A DNA stretch of 64,000 nucleotides, taken from contig ONQS01000006.1 in the NCBI GenBank assembly GCA_900320055.1, positions 1-64,000 of the forward strand. The letters run 5' to 3'. Under the pieces are notes generated by a model that saw nothing but the letters and a program-made list of their open reading frames with translations, was not told where the DNA came from and did no database searches. A program made the translations under genes and the position numbers. Each line of letters starts with the position of its first letter. The stretch's first letter is position 1. Below are positions 54,123-64,000 of this stretch, in pieces. Source of the stretch: an uncultured Prevotellaceae bacterium. GTDB lineage: Bacteria; Bacteroidota; Bacteroidia; Bacteroidales; Muribaculaceae.

Positions 54123-54554
54123 TTAAACGAGTTGAGTGGGATCATAGTCGCGACGAACGACAAACTTAGTAGCGACGGGAAGTTTCTGAGCGGCAAGGCG
54201 CAGAGCCTCCTTGGCGATATCAAAGCTCACGCCGTCGACCTCGATGAGGATGCGACCGGGGTGAACGGGAGCGACGTAACCAGCCACATCACCTTTACCT
54301 TTACCCATGCGGACGTCGGCAGGCTTGCGTGTGTAAGGCTTGTCGGGGAAGATGCGCAACCAGATCTGACCCTGGCGCTGCATGTAACGTGTCACGGCGA
54401 CACGGGCTGCCTCGATCTGGCGAGCGGTGATCCACTTGCTCTCCAGAGTCTTGATTCCGAAGGAACCGAAAGCGAGTTGGTTGCCACGCTTGCTGTACTG
54501 GCGAGGATGCCCGTCACTAGGACGACGGTATCTTAATCTCTTAGGTTGTAACAT
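54123..54554 (-). CDS. rplP: Ribosomal protein L16 (uL16)
   Basis: A 143-residue protein close to the A and P sites: [75 protein letters not shown]. Confidence 0.97.
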   Translation of the reverse strand: MLQPKRLRYRRPSDGHPRQYSKRGNQLAFGSFGIKTLESKWITARQIEAARVAVTRYMQRQGQIWLRIFPDKPYTRKPADVRMGKGKGDVAGYVAPVHPGRILIEVDGVSFDIAKEALRLAAQKLPVATKFVVRRDYDPTQLV

Positions 54555-54607
54555 TGTTCAGTTTCGTTTTTTATAGTCACACTTCAGGTTAATGGTTGTG
54601 ACTGGGT

Positions 54608-55354
54608 TTAACGATTATTGTTTCTCTTGCCACCGCGGAAACCACGACGCTCGCCGCGCTCTCCACCGCGACCGCCGCCACCGCGACGCTCGCTAGCGTT
54701 GTTGGCAAAGTTAGGCGCGAGATCGCGCTTGCCATAGACCTCACCACGGCAGATCCACACCTTGACGCCGATGACGCCGACCTTGGTGTGTGCGGGAACG
54801 AGTGCATAGTCGATGTCGGCACGCAGGGTGTGCAGGGGGGTACGGCCCTCCTTGAACATCTCGCTGCGGCGCATCTCGGCACCGTTCAGACGGCCCTTGA
54901 CCTGGATCTTGATGCCCTCTGCACCCATGCGCATCGTGCTGGCGATAGCCATCTTGACGGCACGGCGATAGGCGATCTTGCCCTCGATCTGATGAGCGAC
55001 GTTAGCGGCCACGAGTTGTGCGTCGAGTTCGGGGCGCTTAACCTCGTGAATGTTGATTTGAACGTCCTTGTTGGTGAGTTTGATGAGTTCCTGCTTGAGG
55101 GCCTCAACGTCGGCACCCTGCTTACCGATGATGATACCGGGGCGTGCGGTGCAGATGGTGATGGTCACCAACTTGAGCGTGCGCTCGATAACGATGCGTG
55201 CGACACTAGCCTTGGCAAGACGCTCGTTGAGATACTTGCGGATCTTGTCATCCTCTACCAGTGTATCTCCATAATTACTGCCACCAAACCAGTTGGAGTC
55301 CCAACCGCGGATGATGCCTAAACGATTGCTGATTGGATTAACTTTCTGTCCCAT
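54608..55354 (-). CDS. rpsC: Ribosomal protein S3 (uS3)
   Basis: A 248-residue 30S protein at the mRNA entry. The KH domain has [24 protein letters not shown], and the C-terminal domain has [31 protein letters not shown]. It ends in a Gly/Arg-rich tail ([21 protein letters not shown]), likely an extra RNA contact. Confidence 0.97.
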   Translation of the reverse strand: MGQKVNPISNRLGIIRGWDSNWFGGSNYGDTLVEDDKIRKYLNERLAKASVARIVIERTLKLVTITICTARPGIIIGKQGADVEALKQELIKLTNKDVQINIHEVKRPELDAQLVAANVAHQIEGKIAYRRAVKMAIASTMRMGAEGIKIQVKGRLNGAEMRRSEMFKEGRTPLHTLRADIDYALVPAHTKVGVIGVKVWICRGEVYGKRDLAPNFANNASERRGGGGRGGERGERRGFRGGKRNNNR

Positions 55355-55360
55355 TTCGTT

Positions 55361-55768
55361 TTATGCGTCTTTTTCTTTGTTAATAGTGTCCACGTAGATA
55401 GTCACGTGGTTGGAACGTTTGCGGATACGATAGCCGCGGCCCTGAGGAGCCGGACGGAGGCGCTTGAGCATGGGGGCTGCATCGACCATGATGGTCTTGA
55501 TGTAGAGTTCTCCGCTCTCGGCCTTCTTGCCATTCTTCTGTTCCCAGTTGCTGATAGCCGACTTGAGGAGTTTCTCTACATCGACGGCAGCCTGCTTGTT
55601 GGAGAAGTGCAGGAGTCCAAGTGCCTTGAAGACTTCGACGCCGCGAACCATGTCAGCGACGAGGCGCATCTTGCGAGGCGAACTGGGAATGTTGCGCAAC
55701 TTGGCGAAGGACTCGCTACGGCGTGCTTCCTTCTTCAAGTCTGCAGATTCTTTCTTTCTTTTACCCAT
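55361..55768 (-). CDS. rplV: Ribosomal protein L22 (uL22)
   Basis: A 135-residue protein lining the exit tunnel, a macrolide-related site: [24 protein letters not shown] and the loop [26 protein letters not shown]. Confidence 0.97.
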   Translation of the reverse strand: MGKRKKESADLKKEARRSESFAKLRNIPSSPRKMRLVADMVRGVEVFKALGLLHFSNKQAAVDVEKLLKSAISNWEQKNGKKAESGELYIKTIMVDAAPMLKRLRPAPQGRGYRIRKRSNHVTIYVDTINKEKDA

Positions 55769-55818
55769 TGTATTTAATTCTTTTTTGTTCTAGAAAACGT
55801 TAAATAATCCCGGGCCCA

Positions 55819-56088
55819 TTATTTCTTGTTGTTGCCACTGTGACCACGGAAGGTGCGTGTGGGAGCGAACTCGCCGAGTTTGTGTCCTACCATGTTCTCG
55901 GTAACATACACGGGAATGAACTTGTTGCCATTGTGAACGGCAAAGGTGTGTCCCACAAATTCGGGAGCGATCATGGATGCGCGCGACCAGGTCTTGATCA
56001 CACTCTTCTTGCCACTCTCGTTCATGGCGTCAACCTTCTTTTCCAGTTTCACGCTGATGTAAGGGCCTTTTTTTAATGAACGACTCAT
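55819..56088 (-). CDS. rpsS: Ribosomal protein S19 (uS19)
   Basis: An 89-residue protein of the 30S head: [65 protein letters not shown]. Confidence 0.97.
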   Translation of the reverse strand: MSRSLKKGPYISVKLEKKVDAMNESGKKSVIKTWSRASMIAPEFVGHTFAVHNGNKFIPVYVTENMVGHKLGEFAPTRTFRGHSGNNKK

Positions 56089-56109
56089 AATTAATCGAAT
56101 TTAATCAAA

Positions 56110-56934
56110 TTACTTCTTTCTTCTTTCAATGATGTACTTCGAAGATTGCTTCTTCGGTGCACGTGTCTTCAAGCCCTTAGCATACAGACCGTTGCGGTTA
56201 CGGGGATGTCCACCACTCTGGCGTCCTTCACCACCACCCATGGGGTGATCGACGGGGTTCATAACGACACCACGGTTGTGGGGTCGGCGACCGAGCCAGC
56301 GTGAGCGTCCAGCCTTACCGGACTGCTCGAGAGCGTGGTCGCTGTTACCTACCACACCGACTGTAGCCTTGCAGGCTGCGAGGACCTTGCGGGTTTCGCC
56401 CGAAGGTAATTTGATGATTGCGTATGCACCCTCACGGCTAGTGAGTTGTGCGAAGGTACCTGCGGCGCGTGCCATAGCGGCACCCTGTCCGGGACGCAAT
56501 TCGATGTTGTGAATTAAAGTACCAACAGGAATCTTGCTCAGTGGAAGCGCGTTTCCCACTTCGGGGGCCACGTTCTCACCGCTTTCGATCGTTGCACCCA
56601 CTTCGAGTCCGTTGGGAGCAATGATGTAAGCCTTGTAGCCGTCTGCGTAGTAGAGCAGAGCAATGCGAGCCGAACGGTTGGGATCGTACTCGATGGCTTT
56701 CACTACTGCCGGCACACCGTCTTTATTCCTCTTAAAGTCGATCAGGCGGAGTTTGCGCCTGTGACCACCTCCACGATAGCGGGCGGTGAGGTGACCCTCG
56801 TTGTTGCGACCGCCGGTGGAGCGCTTACCGACCGTAAGAGACTTCTCTGGTGTACGCTTTGTAATGTCGTCAAATACACCAATAATCTTGTGTCTTTGCC
56901 CCGGTGTTGTGGGCTTCAATTTTCTTACTGCCAT
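56110..56934 (-). CDS. rplB: Ribosomal protein L2 (uL2)
   Basis: A 274-residue protein essential for subunit joining and peptidyl transfer. Marks: [36 protein letters not shown] and the C-terminal [28 protein letters not shown]. Confidence 0.97.
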   Translation of the reverse strand: MAVRKLKPTTPGQRHKIIGVFDDITKRTPEKSLTVGKRSTGGRNNEGHLTARYRGGGHRRKLRLIDFKRNKDGVPAVVKAIEYDPNRSARIALLYYADGYKAYIIAPNGLEVGATIESGENVAPEVGNALPLSKIPVGTLIHNIELRPGQGAAMARAAGTFAQLTSREGAYAIIKLPSGETRKVLAACKATVGVVGNSDHALEQSGKAGRSRWLGRRPHNRGVVMNPVDHPMGGGEGRQSGGHPRNRNGLYAKGLKTRAPKKQSSKYIIERRKK

Positions 56935-56940
56935 TTTTTA

Positions 56941-57300
56941 TTATAAATTACTATAGAAATCAATAGTTTGTCCTTTTTCAATGGTCACGATGGCCTTTTT
57001 GAAGGCGACGGTCTTGCCCTTGATGATACCGCTCTTGGTGTAGCGCTGCTTGTTCTTGCCACCGTAGTTCATGGTGCTCACGCCAACAACCTTCACGTCA
57101 TAGAGTTTCTCGATGGCGTCCTTAATCTGGTACTTGTTGGCATCGGAAGACACCTTGAATGTGTAACGGCTACCAATCTTCTTACGCCTTCTGTTTCGCT
57201 TACCATTCTCGGGGCTTGCGGTCTCGGCATTGGCGGTGGACTTCTCGGTAATTGCGTTGGCCTTCTCGGTCACAACGGGAATGATCTGAATGTTCTCCAT
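56941..57300 (-). CDS. rplW: Ribosomal protein L23 (uL23) with an inserted basic segment
   Basis: A 119-residue protein at the exit tunnel, docking site for trigger factor. The start IIPVVTEKANAITEK and the core RYTFKVSSDANKYQIKDAIEKLYDVKVVGVSTMNYGGKNK are normal. Between them lies an insert of about 24 residues (about 20-43), low-complexity then very basic (GKRNRRRKKIG), making it longer than the usual 95-100 residues. Confidence 0.96.
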   Translation of the reverse strand: MENIQIIPVVTEKANAITEKSTANAETASPENGKRNRRRKKIGSRYTFKVSSDANKYQIKDAIEKLYDVKVVGVSTMNYGGKNKQRYTKSGIIKGKTVAFKKAIVTIEKGQTIDFYSNL

Positions 57301-57312
57301 TGTCTGTCCTCC

Positions 57313-57939
57313 TTATTTTAAGTTGTTGAGCGCGTCAACCGAACTCTCGGTAACGAGAATCATGCGGTTGTCAAGCACGCGGTAGGTGTTGATGTCGCTG
57401 GCGGTCACGAGTTGTGCGGTAGGCACGTTGCGCAATGACAGGTAGAGATTGCGCTCCTGTCCGTTCAGGACGACGAGCAACTTCTGGCCCTCGAGCTTGA
57501 GGTTGCGTGTAATGTTCACGAATTCCTTGGTCTTGGGAGCATCAAACTTGATATCCTCGATCACCATGATCTGGTTGTTCTGAGCCTTGTAGGTCAGCGC
57601 CGAGCGGCGAGCCAGAGCCTTGACTTTCTTGTTGAGTTTGAAGCCGTAGTTGCGGGGACGGGGTCCGAAGACGCGACCACCACCATGGAACAGCGGAGAC
57701 TTGATGTCACCGTGACGGGCACCGCCGCCACCCTTCTGGCGACCCAATTTCTTGGTCGAACCAGCGATTTCACTTCTCTCTTTAGCCTTGTGGGTACCCT
57801 GGCGCTTGTTGGCCAAGTATTGCTTAACATCGAGATAGACGGCATGCTCGTTAGGCTCGGCGATGGCGAAGATCTCATCGTTAAGGGTCACCTTGCGTCC
57901 GGTGTCCTCACCCTTGATGTTATATACTGCGAGTTCCAT
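57313..57939 (-). CDS. rplD: Ribosomal protein L4 (uL4)
   Basis: A 208-residue protein; in E. coli it also represses the S10 operon. The long tunnel loop is [42 protein letters not shown]. The start [22 protein letters not shown] is typical. It begins 2 bases after the rplC stop. Confidence 0.97.
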   Translation of the reverse strand: MELAVYNIKGEDTGRKVTLNDEIFAIAEPNEHAVYLDVKQYLANKRQGTHKAKERSEIAGSTKKLGRQKGGGGARHGDIKSPLFHGGGRVFGPRPRNYGFKLNKKVKALARRSALTYKAQNNQIMVIEDIKFDAPKTKEFVNITRNLKLEGQKLLVVLNGQERNLYLSLRNVPTAQLVTASDINTYRVLDNRMILVTESSVDALNNLK

Positions 57940-57941
57940 TA

Positions 57942-58556
57942 TTACATTTCAATAATTACGATTGAACCTTTGCTGCCCGGTACTGAGCCTTTAACCATGA
58001 GAAGATTGTTCTCGGGCAATACTTTAATCACTTGCAGGTTTTGAGCGGTGCAGCGCTTGTTGCCCATCTGGCCAGCCATGCGCATGCCCTTGAAAACCTT
58101 GGCGGGATAGGAGCAGGCACCGATTGAACCGGGAGCGCGCTGACGGTCGTCCTGACCGTGAGTGGTCTGGCCCACGCCGCCGAAACCGTGACGCTTCACG
58201 ACGCCCTGGAAGCCTTTACCCTTGGATGTGCCGATCACATCAACAAATTCAACATCGTTGAGCAACTCTACGGTGAATTCCTCACCAGCCTTGTGCTCAC
58301 CATCAAATTTGAACTCGGCCAAGTATCTTTGCGGTTTCACTCCTGCTTTCTTGAAGTGACCGGCCATGGGCTTGGTGGTGTGCTTGTCCTTCTTCTCGAC
58401 AAAGCCTAACTGCAAAGCCTCGTAACCGTCTTTTTCAATAGTCTTGACTTGAGTGACAACGCAAGGACCTACTTCGATAACAGTGCACGGCACGTTCTTG
58501 CCGTCGGCACTGAAAACGGATGTCATTCCGATTTTCTTTCCTAATAATCCTGGCAT
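57942..58556 (-). CDS. rplC: Ribosomal protein L3 (uL3)
   Basis: A 204-residue early assembly protein: [29 protein letters not shown], and the loop near the peptidyl transferase centre [39 protein letters not shown]. Confidence 0.97.
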   Translation of the reverse strand: MPGLLGKKIGMTSVFSADGKNVPCTVIEVGPCVVTQVKTIEKDGYEALQLGFVEKKDKHTTKPMAGHFKKAGVKPQRYLAEFKFDGEHKAGEEFTVELLNDVEFVDVIGTSKGKGFQGVVKRHGFGGVGQTTHGQDDRQRAPGSIGACSYPAKVFKGMRMAGQMGNKRCTAQNLQVIKVLPENNLLMVKGSVPGSKGSIVIIEM

Positions 58557-58624
58557 TTCTCTTGAAATTTAAAAAACTGTTTGTTAATGCTGTTTGTTTA
58601 ACTCGTTAGTTCAATACTTTTGTA

Positions 58625-58930
58625 CTACACCTTGATCTCTACTTCAACTCCACTGGGCAATTCAAGTTTCATCAGCGCGTCGACGGTCTTGGCTGTCGAA
58701 CTGTAAATGTCGATGAGGCGCTTGAAGGATGCCAGTTGGAACTGCTCGCGGGACTTCTTGTTAACAAAAGTCGAACGGTTCACTGTGAAGATGCGCTTGT
58801 GGGTGGGCAGAGGGATGGGACCGCTCACTACAGCGCCGGTGCTCTTCACTGTGCGTACGATCTTCTCGGCCGACTTGTCCACCAAGTTGTGATCGTAACT
58901 TTTCAATTTAATTCTAATCTTCTGGCTCAT
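58625..58930 (-). CDS. rpsJ: Ribosomal protein S10 (uS10)
   Basis: A 101-residue 30S protein, also the NusE antitermination factor: [38 protein letters not shown]. Follows fusA directly, without tuf between, which is the usual Bacteroidetes layout. Confidence 0.97.
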   Translation of the reverse strand: MSQKIRIKLKSYDHNLVDKSAEKIVRTVKSTGAVVSGPIPLPTHKRIFTVNRSTFVNKKSREQFQLASFKRLIDIYSSTAKTVDALMKLELPSGVEVEIKV

Positions 58931-58954
58931 ATTATTTAATAATGTGAAATTTTA

Positions 58955-61081
58955 TTATTGCAATAATTCGACGTGACCGAGGCACTCTTTCAGCACCTTG
59001 ACGGCGATGGGCTTGGCCACTGGCGCGTAATGCGAGAAGGACATCGTGCTGGTTGCTCGTCCGCTGGTGATGTTGCGCAGTGCTGTGACATAACCGAACA
59101 TCTCTGCCAACGGGGTGCTTGCCTTGACGATGCGGGCACCGCTACGGGCTGTTTCCATGCCCTCGACTTGTGCGCGGCGCTTGTTCAGGTCGGCGATGAC
59201 GTCGCCCATGTTCTCCTCGGGAGTGACCACTTCGAGTTTCATCATCGGCTCGAGCAGCACCGGGCGTGCCTTGCGGCAAGCGCTGCGATAGGCCTGCATG
59301 GCGCAGAGTTCAAAACTCAGGCTGTCGCTGTCCACGGGATGATAACTGCCGTCGAGCACGGTAACCTTGATGCTGGGCATCGGGAAACCAGCGAGCACAC
59401 CGCTGCGCATAGCGTTTTTGAAGCCTTTCTCGATGCTGGGCATGAACTCCTTGGGAATGTCGCCGCCCTTGACCTCGTTGATGAACTGCACTTGTCCGTC
59501 AAAGTCTTCGTCGGCAGGCTCCACGCGGCACTCGATATCGGCAAACTTGCCGTGGCCACCGGTCTGCTTCTTGAAGACCTCGTGAACCGTTGCGGGTTGC
59601 GAGATGGCCTCCTTGTAGGAGACTTGGGGCTTGCCTTGGTTGCACTCTACCTTGAACTCGCGGCGCAGTCGGTCGAGGATGATATCCAGATGCAACTCAC
59701 CCATGCCTCGGATGATGGTCTGGCCGGTCTCCTCGTTGCTCTCGACCTGGAAAGTGGGATCCTCCTCGGCAAGTTTTGCCAGTCCGACCGACATGCGGTC
59801 GAGGTCGTTTTGCGTCTTGGGCTCAACAGCGATTCCGATAACGGGTTCGGGGAAGTCCATGGCTTCGAGCACGATGGCCGTGTCGGCGCTACTGCACAGG
59901 GTGTCGCCCGTGTGCACATCCTTGAAGCCCACTCCGGCGCCGATGTCACCGCAGCCGATCACCTCCATGGGGTTCTGACGGTTGCTGTGCATCTGGAACA
60001 GTCTGGAGACGCGCTCCTTGCGACCGGTGCGCACGTTGTAGATCTGCATTCCGGCAGTGAGTTCGCCCGAGTAGACACGGAAGAAGACCAGTCGGCCCAC
60101 ATAGGGGTCAGTTGCGATCTTGAACACCAGTGCGCAGAGGGGCTCCTCAAACACAGGCTTGCGGGTGATCACCTCGTCGGGGGCGTTGACAGCCGTTCCG
60201 CTCACCTCGCCAGCGTCTTCGGGGCTGGGCAGATAGGCGCACACGGCGTCAAGCAGGGTCTGAACGCCCTTGTTCTTGAAGGAACTGCCGCAGAGCACGG
60301 GGACCATGTTACGGTCGAGCGTGGCTTGGCGCAGGGCACTCTTGATTTCCTCGACGGAGATGGACTCGGGATCGTCAAAATACTTGGTCATGAACTCGTC
60401 GTCGAACTCGGCGAGTTGCTCGAGCATCTTGTCGCGGTACTCCTGGGCTTCGTCGGCCATATCGGCGGGGATTTCGGCGGTCTCATACTCGGCACCGAGA
60501 GTCTCGTCATGCCAGTAGAGGGCCTGCATCGTCACCAGGTCGACAACGCCCTTGAAGTTCTCTTCTGCACCGATGGGCAACTGAATGGGGCAAGGATTGG
60601 CCCCGAGGACCTCGCGGATCTGGCGCACCACGTCGAGGTAGTTGCAGCCCACACGGTCCATCTTGTTAACGTAGGCGATGCGGGGCACCTCATACTTGTC
60701 GGCCTGCCTCCACACGGTTTCGCTCTGGGGCTCTACTCCACCCACGGCGCAGAAGGTGGCGATAGCGCCATCCAGCACGCGCAGCGAGCGCTCCACCTCG
60801 ACGGTGAAGTCCACATGCCCCGGAGTGTCGATAAGGTTGATCTTGTACTTGCTGCCGTCGTAGTTCCAGAAGGCTGTGGTAGCGGCGCTGGTGATGGTGA
60901 TGCCCCTCTCCTGCTCCTGCTCCATCCAGTCCATGGTGGCGGTACCGTCATGAACCTCGCCCATCTTGTGGGTCAGGCCCGTGTAGTACAAGATCCGCTC
61001 CGATGTGGTGGTCTTGCCGGCATCGATGTGTGCCATGATGCCGATGTTACGTGTATATTTCAGTTGTGCGTCGGTGCCCAT
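58955..61081 (-). CDS. fusA: Elongation factor G
   Basis: A 708-residue translocation GTPase. G motifs: [19 protein letters not shown] (G1), [22 protein letters not shown] (G3), YVNKMDRVG (G4). Domain IV shows [18 protein letters not shown] and [21 protein letters not shown]. It is full length, with the fusidic-acid target intact. A 709-codon open frame on the opposite strand is only its shadow. Confidence 0.97.
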   Translation of the reverse strand: MGTDAQLKYTRNIGIMAHIDAGKTTTSERILYYTGLTHKMGEVHDGTATMDWMEQEQERGITITSAATTAFWNYDGSKYKINLIDTPGHVDFTVEVERSLRVLDGAIATFCAVGGVEPQSETVWRQADKYEVPRIAYVNKMDRVGCNYLDVVRQIREVLGANPCPIQLPIGAEENFKGVVDLVTMQALYWHDETLGAEYETAEIPADMADEAQEYRDKMLEQLAEFDDEFMTKYFDDPESISVEEIKSALRQATLDRNMVPVLCGSSFKNKGVQTLLDAVCAYLPSPEDAGEVSGTAVNAPDEVITRKPVFEEPLCALVFKIATDPYVGRLVFFRVYSGELTAGMQIYNVRTGRKERVSRLFQMHSNRQNPMEVIGCGDIGAGVGFKDVHTGDTLCSSADTAIVLEAMDFPEPVIGIAVEPKTQNDLDRMSVGLAKLAEEDPTFQVESNEETGQTIIRGMGELHLDIILDRLRREFKVECNQGKPQVSYKEAISQPATVHEVFKKQTGGHGKFADIECRVEPADEDFDGQVQFINEVKGGDIPKEFMPSIEKGFKNAMRSGVLAGFPMPSIKVTVLDGSYHPVDSDSLSFELCAMQAYRSACRKARPVLLEPMMKLEVVTPEENMGDVIADLNKRRAQVEGMETARSGARIVKASTPLAEMFGYVTALRNITSGRATSTMSFSHYAPVAKPIAVKVLKECLGHVELLQ

Positions 61082-61103
61082 ATCAGTTCACGTCGTCGCT
61101 AAA

Positions 61104-61580
61104 TCAGAATCTAAAGTGAGCGAATGCGCGGTTAGCCTCGGCCATGCGGTGCATGTCCTCTTTGCGCTTGAATGCGCCGCCCTGCTCGTTATAGGCGTCC
61201 ATGATTTCAGCAGCCAACTTGTCGGCCATAGTCTTGCCGCCACGTTTGCGAGCGAAAATGATCATGTTCTTCATTGAAACCGACTCTTTGCGGTCGGGGC
61301 GGATTTCGGTGGGCACTTGGAATGTGGCACCACCCACGCGACGGGACTTCACCTCCACTTGGGGAGTGATCTTCTCCAACGCGGCTTTCCAGATTTCGAG
61401 AGGGGTCTTCTCTTCACTAGCCATCTTCTTGCCCACGAGATCCAGGGCGCTATAGAAGATACGGTAAGACGTGTTCTTCTTACCATCATACATGAGGTGG
61501 TTGACGAACTTAGTTACGCGAACGTCACCGAACTTAGGATCGGGAAGGATGATCCGTTTTTTTGGCTTAGCCTTTCTCAT
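61104..61580 (-). CDS. rpsG: Ribosomal protein S7 (uS7)
   Basis: A 158-residue 30S head protein that starts assembly there: [46 protein letters not shown] and the end NRAFAHFRF. Preceded by a 181-base gap with a GC-rich hairpin. Confidence 0.97.
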   Translation of the reverse strand: MRKAKPKKRIILPDPKFGDVRVTKFVNHLMYDGKKNTSYRIFYSALDLVGKKMASEEKTPLEIWKAALEKITPQVEVKSRRVGGATFQVPTEIRPDRKESVSMKNMIIFARKRGGKTMADKLAAEIMDAYNEQGGAFKRKEDMHRMAEANRAFAHFRF

Positions 61581-61636
61581 TTTTTTAACACAGTTGTAGT
61601 TTTAAGTCTGCTTGGTTGTTTTTTGCTTTGTTCTTC

Positions 61637-61659
61637 AACGCCCGCCGCTGCGGCGCGTT
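61637..61659 (-). promoter_or_regulatory. GC-rich hairpin in the rpsL-rpsG gap
   Basis: On the minus strand AACGC-GCCG pairs with CGGC-GG-GCGTT around CAG, in an otherwise A/T-rich 181-base gap (61581-61761). It may be a leader, an RNase site or a partial terminator. Confidence 0.45.
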
Positions 61660-61761
61660 TACTCAACCAAATATCCAATCCAATAAAACTGAAAACTAAG
61701 TTTGAAATTAATTTTACTTGTTGAATTGTTTTAGTAAGTCAGGGCCCAATTGCGTCAGGTC

Positions 61762-62142
61762 TTATTTTTTCTTCTTGGGACGCTTGGCACCGTACTTGCT
61801 GCGGCGCTGGGTGCGGCCTTCGACACCGGCGGTGTCAAGAGTGCCACGGATGATGTGATAGCGAACACCGGGAAGGTCCTTAACGCGGCCACCGCGTACC
61901 ATGACGATCGAGTGCTCCTGCAGGTTGTGGCCCTCACCAGGGATATAGGAGTTAACCTCCTTACCGTTGGTCAGACGGACACGGGCAACCTTGCGCATTG
62001 CCGAATTCGGCTTCTTGGGCGTGGTCGTGTAAACACGAACGCAAACACCGCGACGCTGCGGACATGAGTCCAGAGCGGGCGATTTGCTGGTAGTCTCCAG
62101 CGCAGTGCGGCCTTTTCTTACTAATTGCTGAATAGTAGGCAT
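61762..62142 (-). CDS. rpsL: Ribosomal protein S12 (uS12)
   Basis: A 126-residue decoding-centre protein. The streptomycin-related loops are wild-type: [18 protein letters not shown] with the key Lys, and [30 protein letters not shown] with the second Lys. First gene of the whole ribosomal super-cluster. Confidence 0.97.
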   Translation of the reverse strand: MPTIQQLVRKGRTALETTSKSPALDSCPQRRGVCVRVYTTTPKKPNSAMRKVARVRLTNGKEVNSYIPGEGHNLQEHSIVMVRGGRVKDLPGVRYHIIRGTLDTAGVEGRTQRRSKYGAKRPKKKK

Positions 62143-62276
62143 CTTAGTTTTGTTTAGTTTTTAATTAATTTGACAAATATTTTTCAGTTTGGCTCCTGCC
62201 CTCCAGACCCGCTAATCTCTCACACTATCAAGTGTTTAGACCATAATTTTGGGCCTATCGGCGCAAAAAAGCGATG

Positions 62277-62308
62277 CAAAATTACAAACTTTTTTCCTAA
62301 CAGCCAAA
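62277..62308 (-). promoter_or_regulatory. Main promoter of the ribosomal super-cluster
   Basis: On the minus strand TTTG (62305-62308), 20 bases, TAATTTTG (62277-62284). It predicts a leader of about 130 bases before rpsL, with a small hairpin (CACT/AGTG). A second possible -7 box, TACCTTTG, lies at 62402-62409. Confidence 0.8.
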
Positions 62309-62309
62309 C

Positions 62310-62686
62310 ATTTCCGCACTTTTATTTTATATATAATGTAAATCACAACCCACTGAAAATCACCAAAATAACCAAATTTCAACACCAATATTGCCACTCA
62401 CCAAAGGTAAAAGTTATTAAATTTTAAGTTTATTTAACGTTATTTAGACGGTTTGGGCCGCGATTTCATGGACTTTTATCTCAAATGTCGCAAGACCGCT
62501 TCCCAAAATCCGGTAGCCGACAAACGTCAGGACACGGCCACTGGCAACAGTCTTAACCGCAAGATACGCCGCCTACACATTATTTATATATAATATAGAC
62601 CTGCACTTTCTGGAAGAGGCGGACAATGCATGAGATAAGTCACACGATATTTTGCCACACTGGGCAGCAGGCTCAGAAAATATTCA
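62310..62686. other. A/T-rich intergenic region upstream of the ribosomal cluster
   Basis: No gene was found. It holds A/T-rich tracts (62322-62345, 62405-62450, 62578-62600), a possible second minus-strand promoter box (62402-62409) and a G/C-richer middle (62455-62575). The plus-strand box TACCTTTG at 62687-62694 follows and serves the next gene. Confidence 0.45.
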
Positions 62687-62729
62687 TACCTTTGCCATTA
62701 AATCAAAAAAAAACATCAAACGCTCTATC

Positions 62730-63269
62730 ATGATGACAATTATCGCTTACACCGCCCTTGCCGCCGCAGCCATTCTTGACCTGCTCATCGCTATGAGGCA
62801 AGATGCAATCGCATTGAAGAACAACCACTTCAGCAACAATCGCTTCTATGCCTGGCTGCGCGAGAGCGACGAACTCACCTCGCCCAAGAGGCTACTTTTC
62901 CTGACCGTGCTGATTGCCTGCTGCACCACGATGGCTCAGATGTCATGGATCGTCGTGATGATTCTAGCCTTAGTTCTTCTGGCACAAGGCATCCACGCGC
63001 TATTGAGCCAGCGCCACACGCCGTCGGCAATCAAGGGTCGCGCCACACGACTATACGCCACCGCCTCAACATTAGCCCTTGCAGCAATCGCTATCGCCGG
63101 CTATCTGGGCTACAGGTCCAGCGAGGCCGAGGCTTCGCAGTCCACGGCCTTTGTTGCTGTCATGCTGCTTTCGATTTCGCCGCTCGTGATCATGTCCACA
63201 AACTGGTTAACCGGCCCAATCGAAAAACGGGCGCAAAATGGTCTCGACGACCATAATGGGAGTGATTAA
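62730..63269 (+). CDS. Small polytopic membrane protein of unknown function
   Basis: A 179-residue membrane protein with about five hydrophobic helices: residues 2-18, 53-72, 74-88, 107-128 and 138-158. Between the first two lies ALKNNHFSNNRFYAWLRESDELTSPKRLL. This linker reminds me of the membrane-proximal N-terminus seen in some membrane-anchored Mur-ligase-like proteins, but no ligase domain follows; that link is weak. The ATG at 62730 is set by the promoter box at 62687-62694, which excludes the frame start at 62652. Confidence 0.6.
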   Translation: MMTIIAYTALAAAAILDLLIAMRQDAIALKNNHFSNNRFYAWLRESDELTSPKRLLFLTVLIACCTTMAQMSWIVVMILALVLLAQGIHALLSQRHTPSAIKGRATRLYATASTLALAAIAIAGYLGYRSSEAEASQSTAFVAVMLLSISPLVIMSTNWLTGPIEKRAQNGLDDHNGSD

Positions 63270-63489
63270 ATAATCACTTTAGATTTAATGCTATATCTAA
63301 CTAATTGTTAACCGATAATATTCAAATAATTCTTGCCACGCACCTAGCCGAAACGTCGCGTCCAAGCAGAGGTAACCGCCCTAAATCCCCTAAGATCTAA
63401 AGTATTACTTCAGGCTACGCAATGTTATATATTAGTTATCAATAATATATAATGCAAATTATTATGGAGTTTGAGGCATTTTTACCGCA
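63270..63489. other. Gap between the membrane protein and aat
   Basis: A/T-rich, 220 bases, with TA-rich stretches at 63424-63452. No gene, hairpin or repeat array was recognised. Confidence 0.4.
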
Positions 63490-64000
63490 CTACTCCTCAG
63501 CCTGATCGATGGCTGTAACAGGCTTCTCATTCAGTTGCTTCAATCCCTCAGGATTCAGGATTTCCAGATACTCCTCATAAGTGATGAAACGCCCGCCCAT
63601 CGACTTAAGATGCGGTGTCTCTAGTTGGCAATCAATGAGGCGGCCACCGATGCGCTGCATCAATTTAGCCAAATGGATAAGCGCTAATTTTGACGCGCTG
63701 GGAACTCGGGAAAACATGCTTTCGCCAATAAAACAGGCTCCCACTACCACACCATAGAGTCCGCCGACGAGTTCTTCATCGTCATCCCAGACCTCCACAC
63801 TCGTGGCATAGCCCATTCGGTTGAGATGCCGATATGCCCTCATCATCTCTTCTCCGAGCCAAGCCCCCTTGGCATCATATCGTCCGTCGACTTGGCTACA
63901 GCCCTTGATAACCCCATCAAAATCACGGTTATACGTCACATGATACTGGCGTTTGTTCATTAGGGTGCGCATCGAGTGTGAGACATGGATCTCGTCGGGG
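63490..64000 (-). CDS. aat: Leucyl/phenylalanyl-tRNA--protein transferase, partial (N-terminus outside the window)
   Basis: Transfers Leu or Phe from tRNA to N-terminal Arg or Lys of proteins, marking them for ClpS-ClpAP degradation. Seen here: PDEIHVSHSMRTLMNKRQYHVTYNRDFDGVI, CSQVDGRYDAKGAWLGEEMMRAYRHL, GYATSVEVWDDDEELVGGLYGV and SMFSRVPSASKLALIHLAKLM. The frame stays open to the last base, and homology continues above the internal ATG at 63972, so the true start lies beyond 64000; some 50-60 residues are missing. It is the only gene cut by the right edge. Confidence 0.93.
   Translation of the reverse strand, partial: PDEIHVSHSMRTLMNKRQYHVTYNRDFDGVIKGCSQVDGRYDAKGAWLGEEMMRAYRHLNRMGYATSVEVWDDDEELVGGLYGVVVGACFIGESMFSRVPSASKLALIHLAKLMQRIGGRLIDCQLETPHLKSMGGRFITYEEYLEILNPEGLKQLNEKPVTAIDQAEE

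Noticed and set aside
58973..61102. A 709-codon open frame on the plus strand opposite fusA
   Set aside because: It mirrors fusA almost exactly and gives a His/Leu/Val-rich product without family features. Long antisense frames are a by-product of the codon bias in highly expressed genes.

Overview
The window looks like chromosome of a gut-type member of the order Bacteroidales; a Muribaculaceae- or Prevotella-like lineage is my inference, not a proof. Three things support this. Most promoters read TTTG (or TTG), 19-20 bases, then TAnnTTTG, which is the Bacteroidetes housekeeping pattern. The primary sigma factor is the short Bacteroidetes form without region 1.1. Several families are typical of the group: DUF4836, DUF4292, DUF5106 and DUF4153 proteins, META-domain proteins, and a TonB-dependent receptor with an N-terminal carboxypeptidase-regulatory-like domain. 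No phage, insertion sequence, CRISPR array or tRNA gene was seen.

Layout. Bases 1-2.4 kb hold a broken SUMF1-domain tail and the operon ybaK-aroC-acyl-ACP thioesterase. Bases 2.6-10.6 kb hold envelope and secreted proteins: a thioredoxin-fold protein, a large TPR protein, a double META-domain protein, a large secreted protein and a DUF4153 membrane protein. Bases 10.7-16 kb form a housekeeping block: RNase P RNA, folC, an HtrA protease, a small ribbon-helix-helix protein, the primary sigma factor and a small beta-barrel protein. Bases 16.7-22.8 kb carry a DUF4836 lipoprotein, a small acidic protein, the two-gene agmatine-to-putrescine route (aguA-aguB), a lysine/acid-rich repeat protein resembling LEA proteins, a small membrane protein and rplS.

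Bases 22.9-27.9 kb contain the operon folP-cdaA-DUF3109-CotH/dockerin (minus strand), divergent from murI. Bases 27.9-33.9 kb are accessory: a glycine-zipper lipoprotein, a redox cassette (exported flavodoxin, NTF2-like protein, aldo/keto reductase) divergent from an AraC regulator, a TerB-like protein, a small TPR protein and a ClbS/DfsB-like protein. A 7-base tandem repeat fills the gap before the reductase. Bases 34-43.6 kb carry hflX and dgt (minus), then dut, a TPR protein, a DUF4292 lipoprotein, a TonB-dependent receptor and a ROK glucokinase (plus).

Bases 43.7-62.3 kb are one minus-strand super-cluster of the str, S10, spc and alpha operons, running rpsL to rplQ and including fusA, secY, map, infA, rpmJ and rpoA. 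tuf is absent from it. A strong promoter lies before rpsL, and long structured gaps precede rpsG and rpsD. The right end holds a small membrane protein and the 3' part of aat, which runs off the window.

Most of the window is conserved core genome. I did not find a clear new multi-gene system. The best leads are regulatory: a palindrome inside the sigma-factor promoter, a leader with competing hairpins before rpsD, a hairpin over the start of the TonB receptor gene, the 7-base repeat before the reductase, and a possible small RNA near 21.0 kb.
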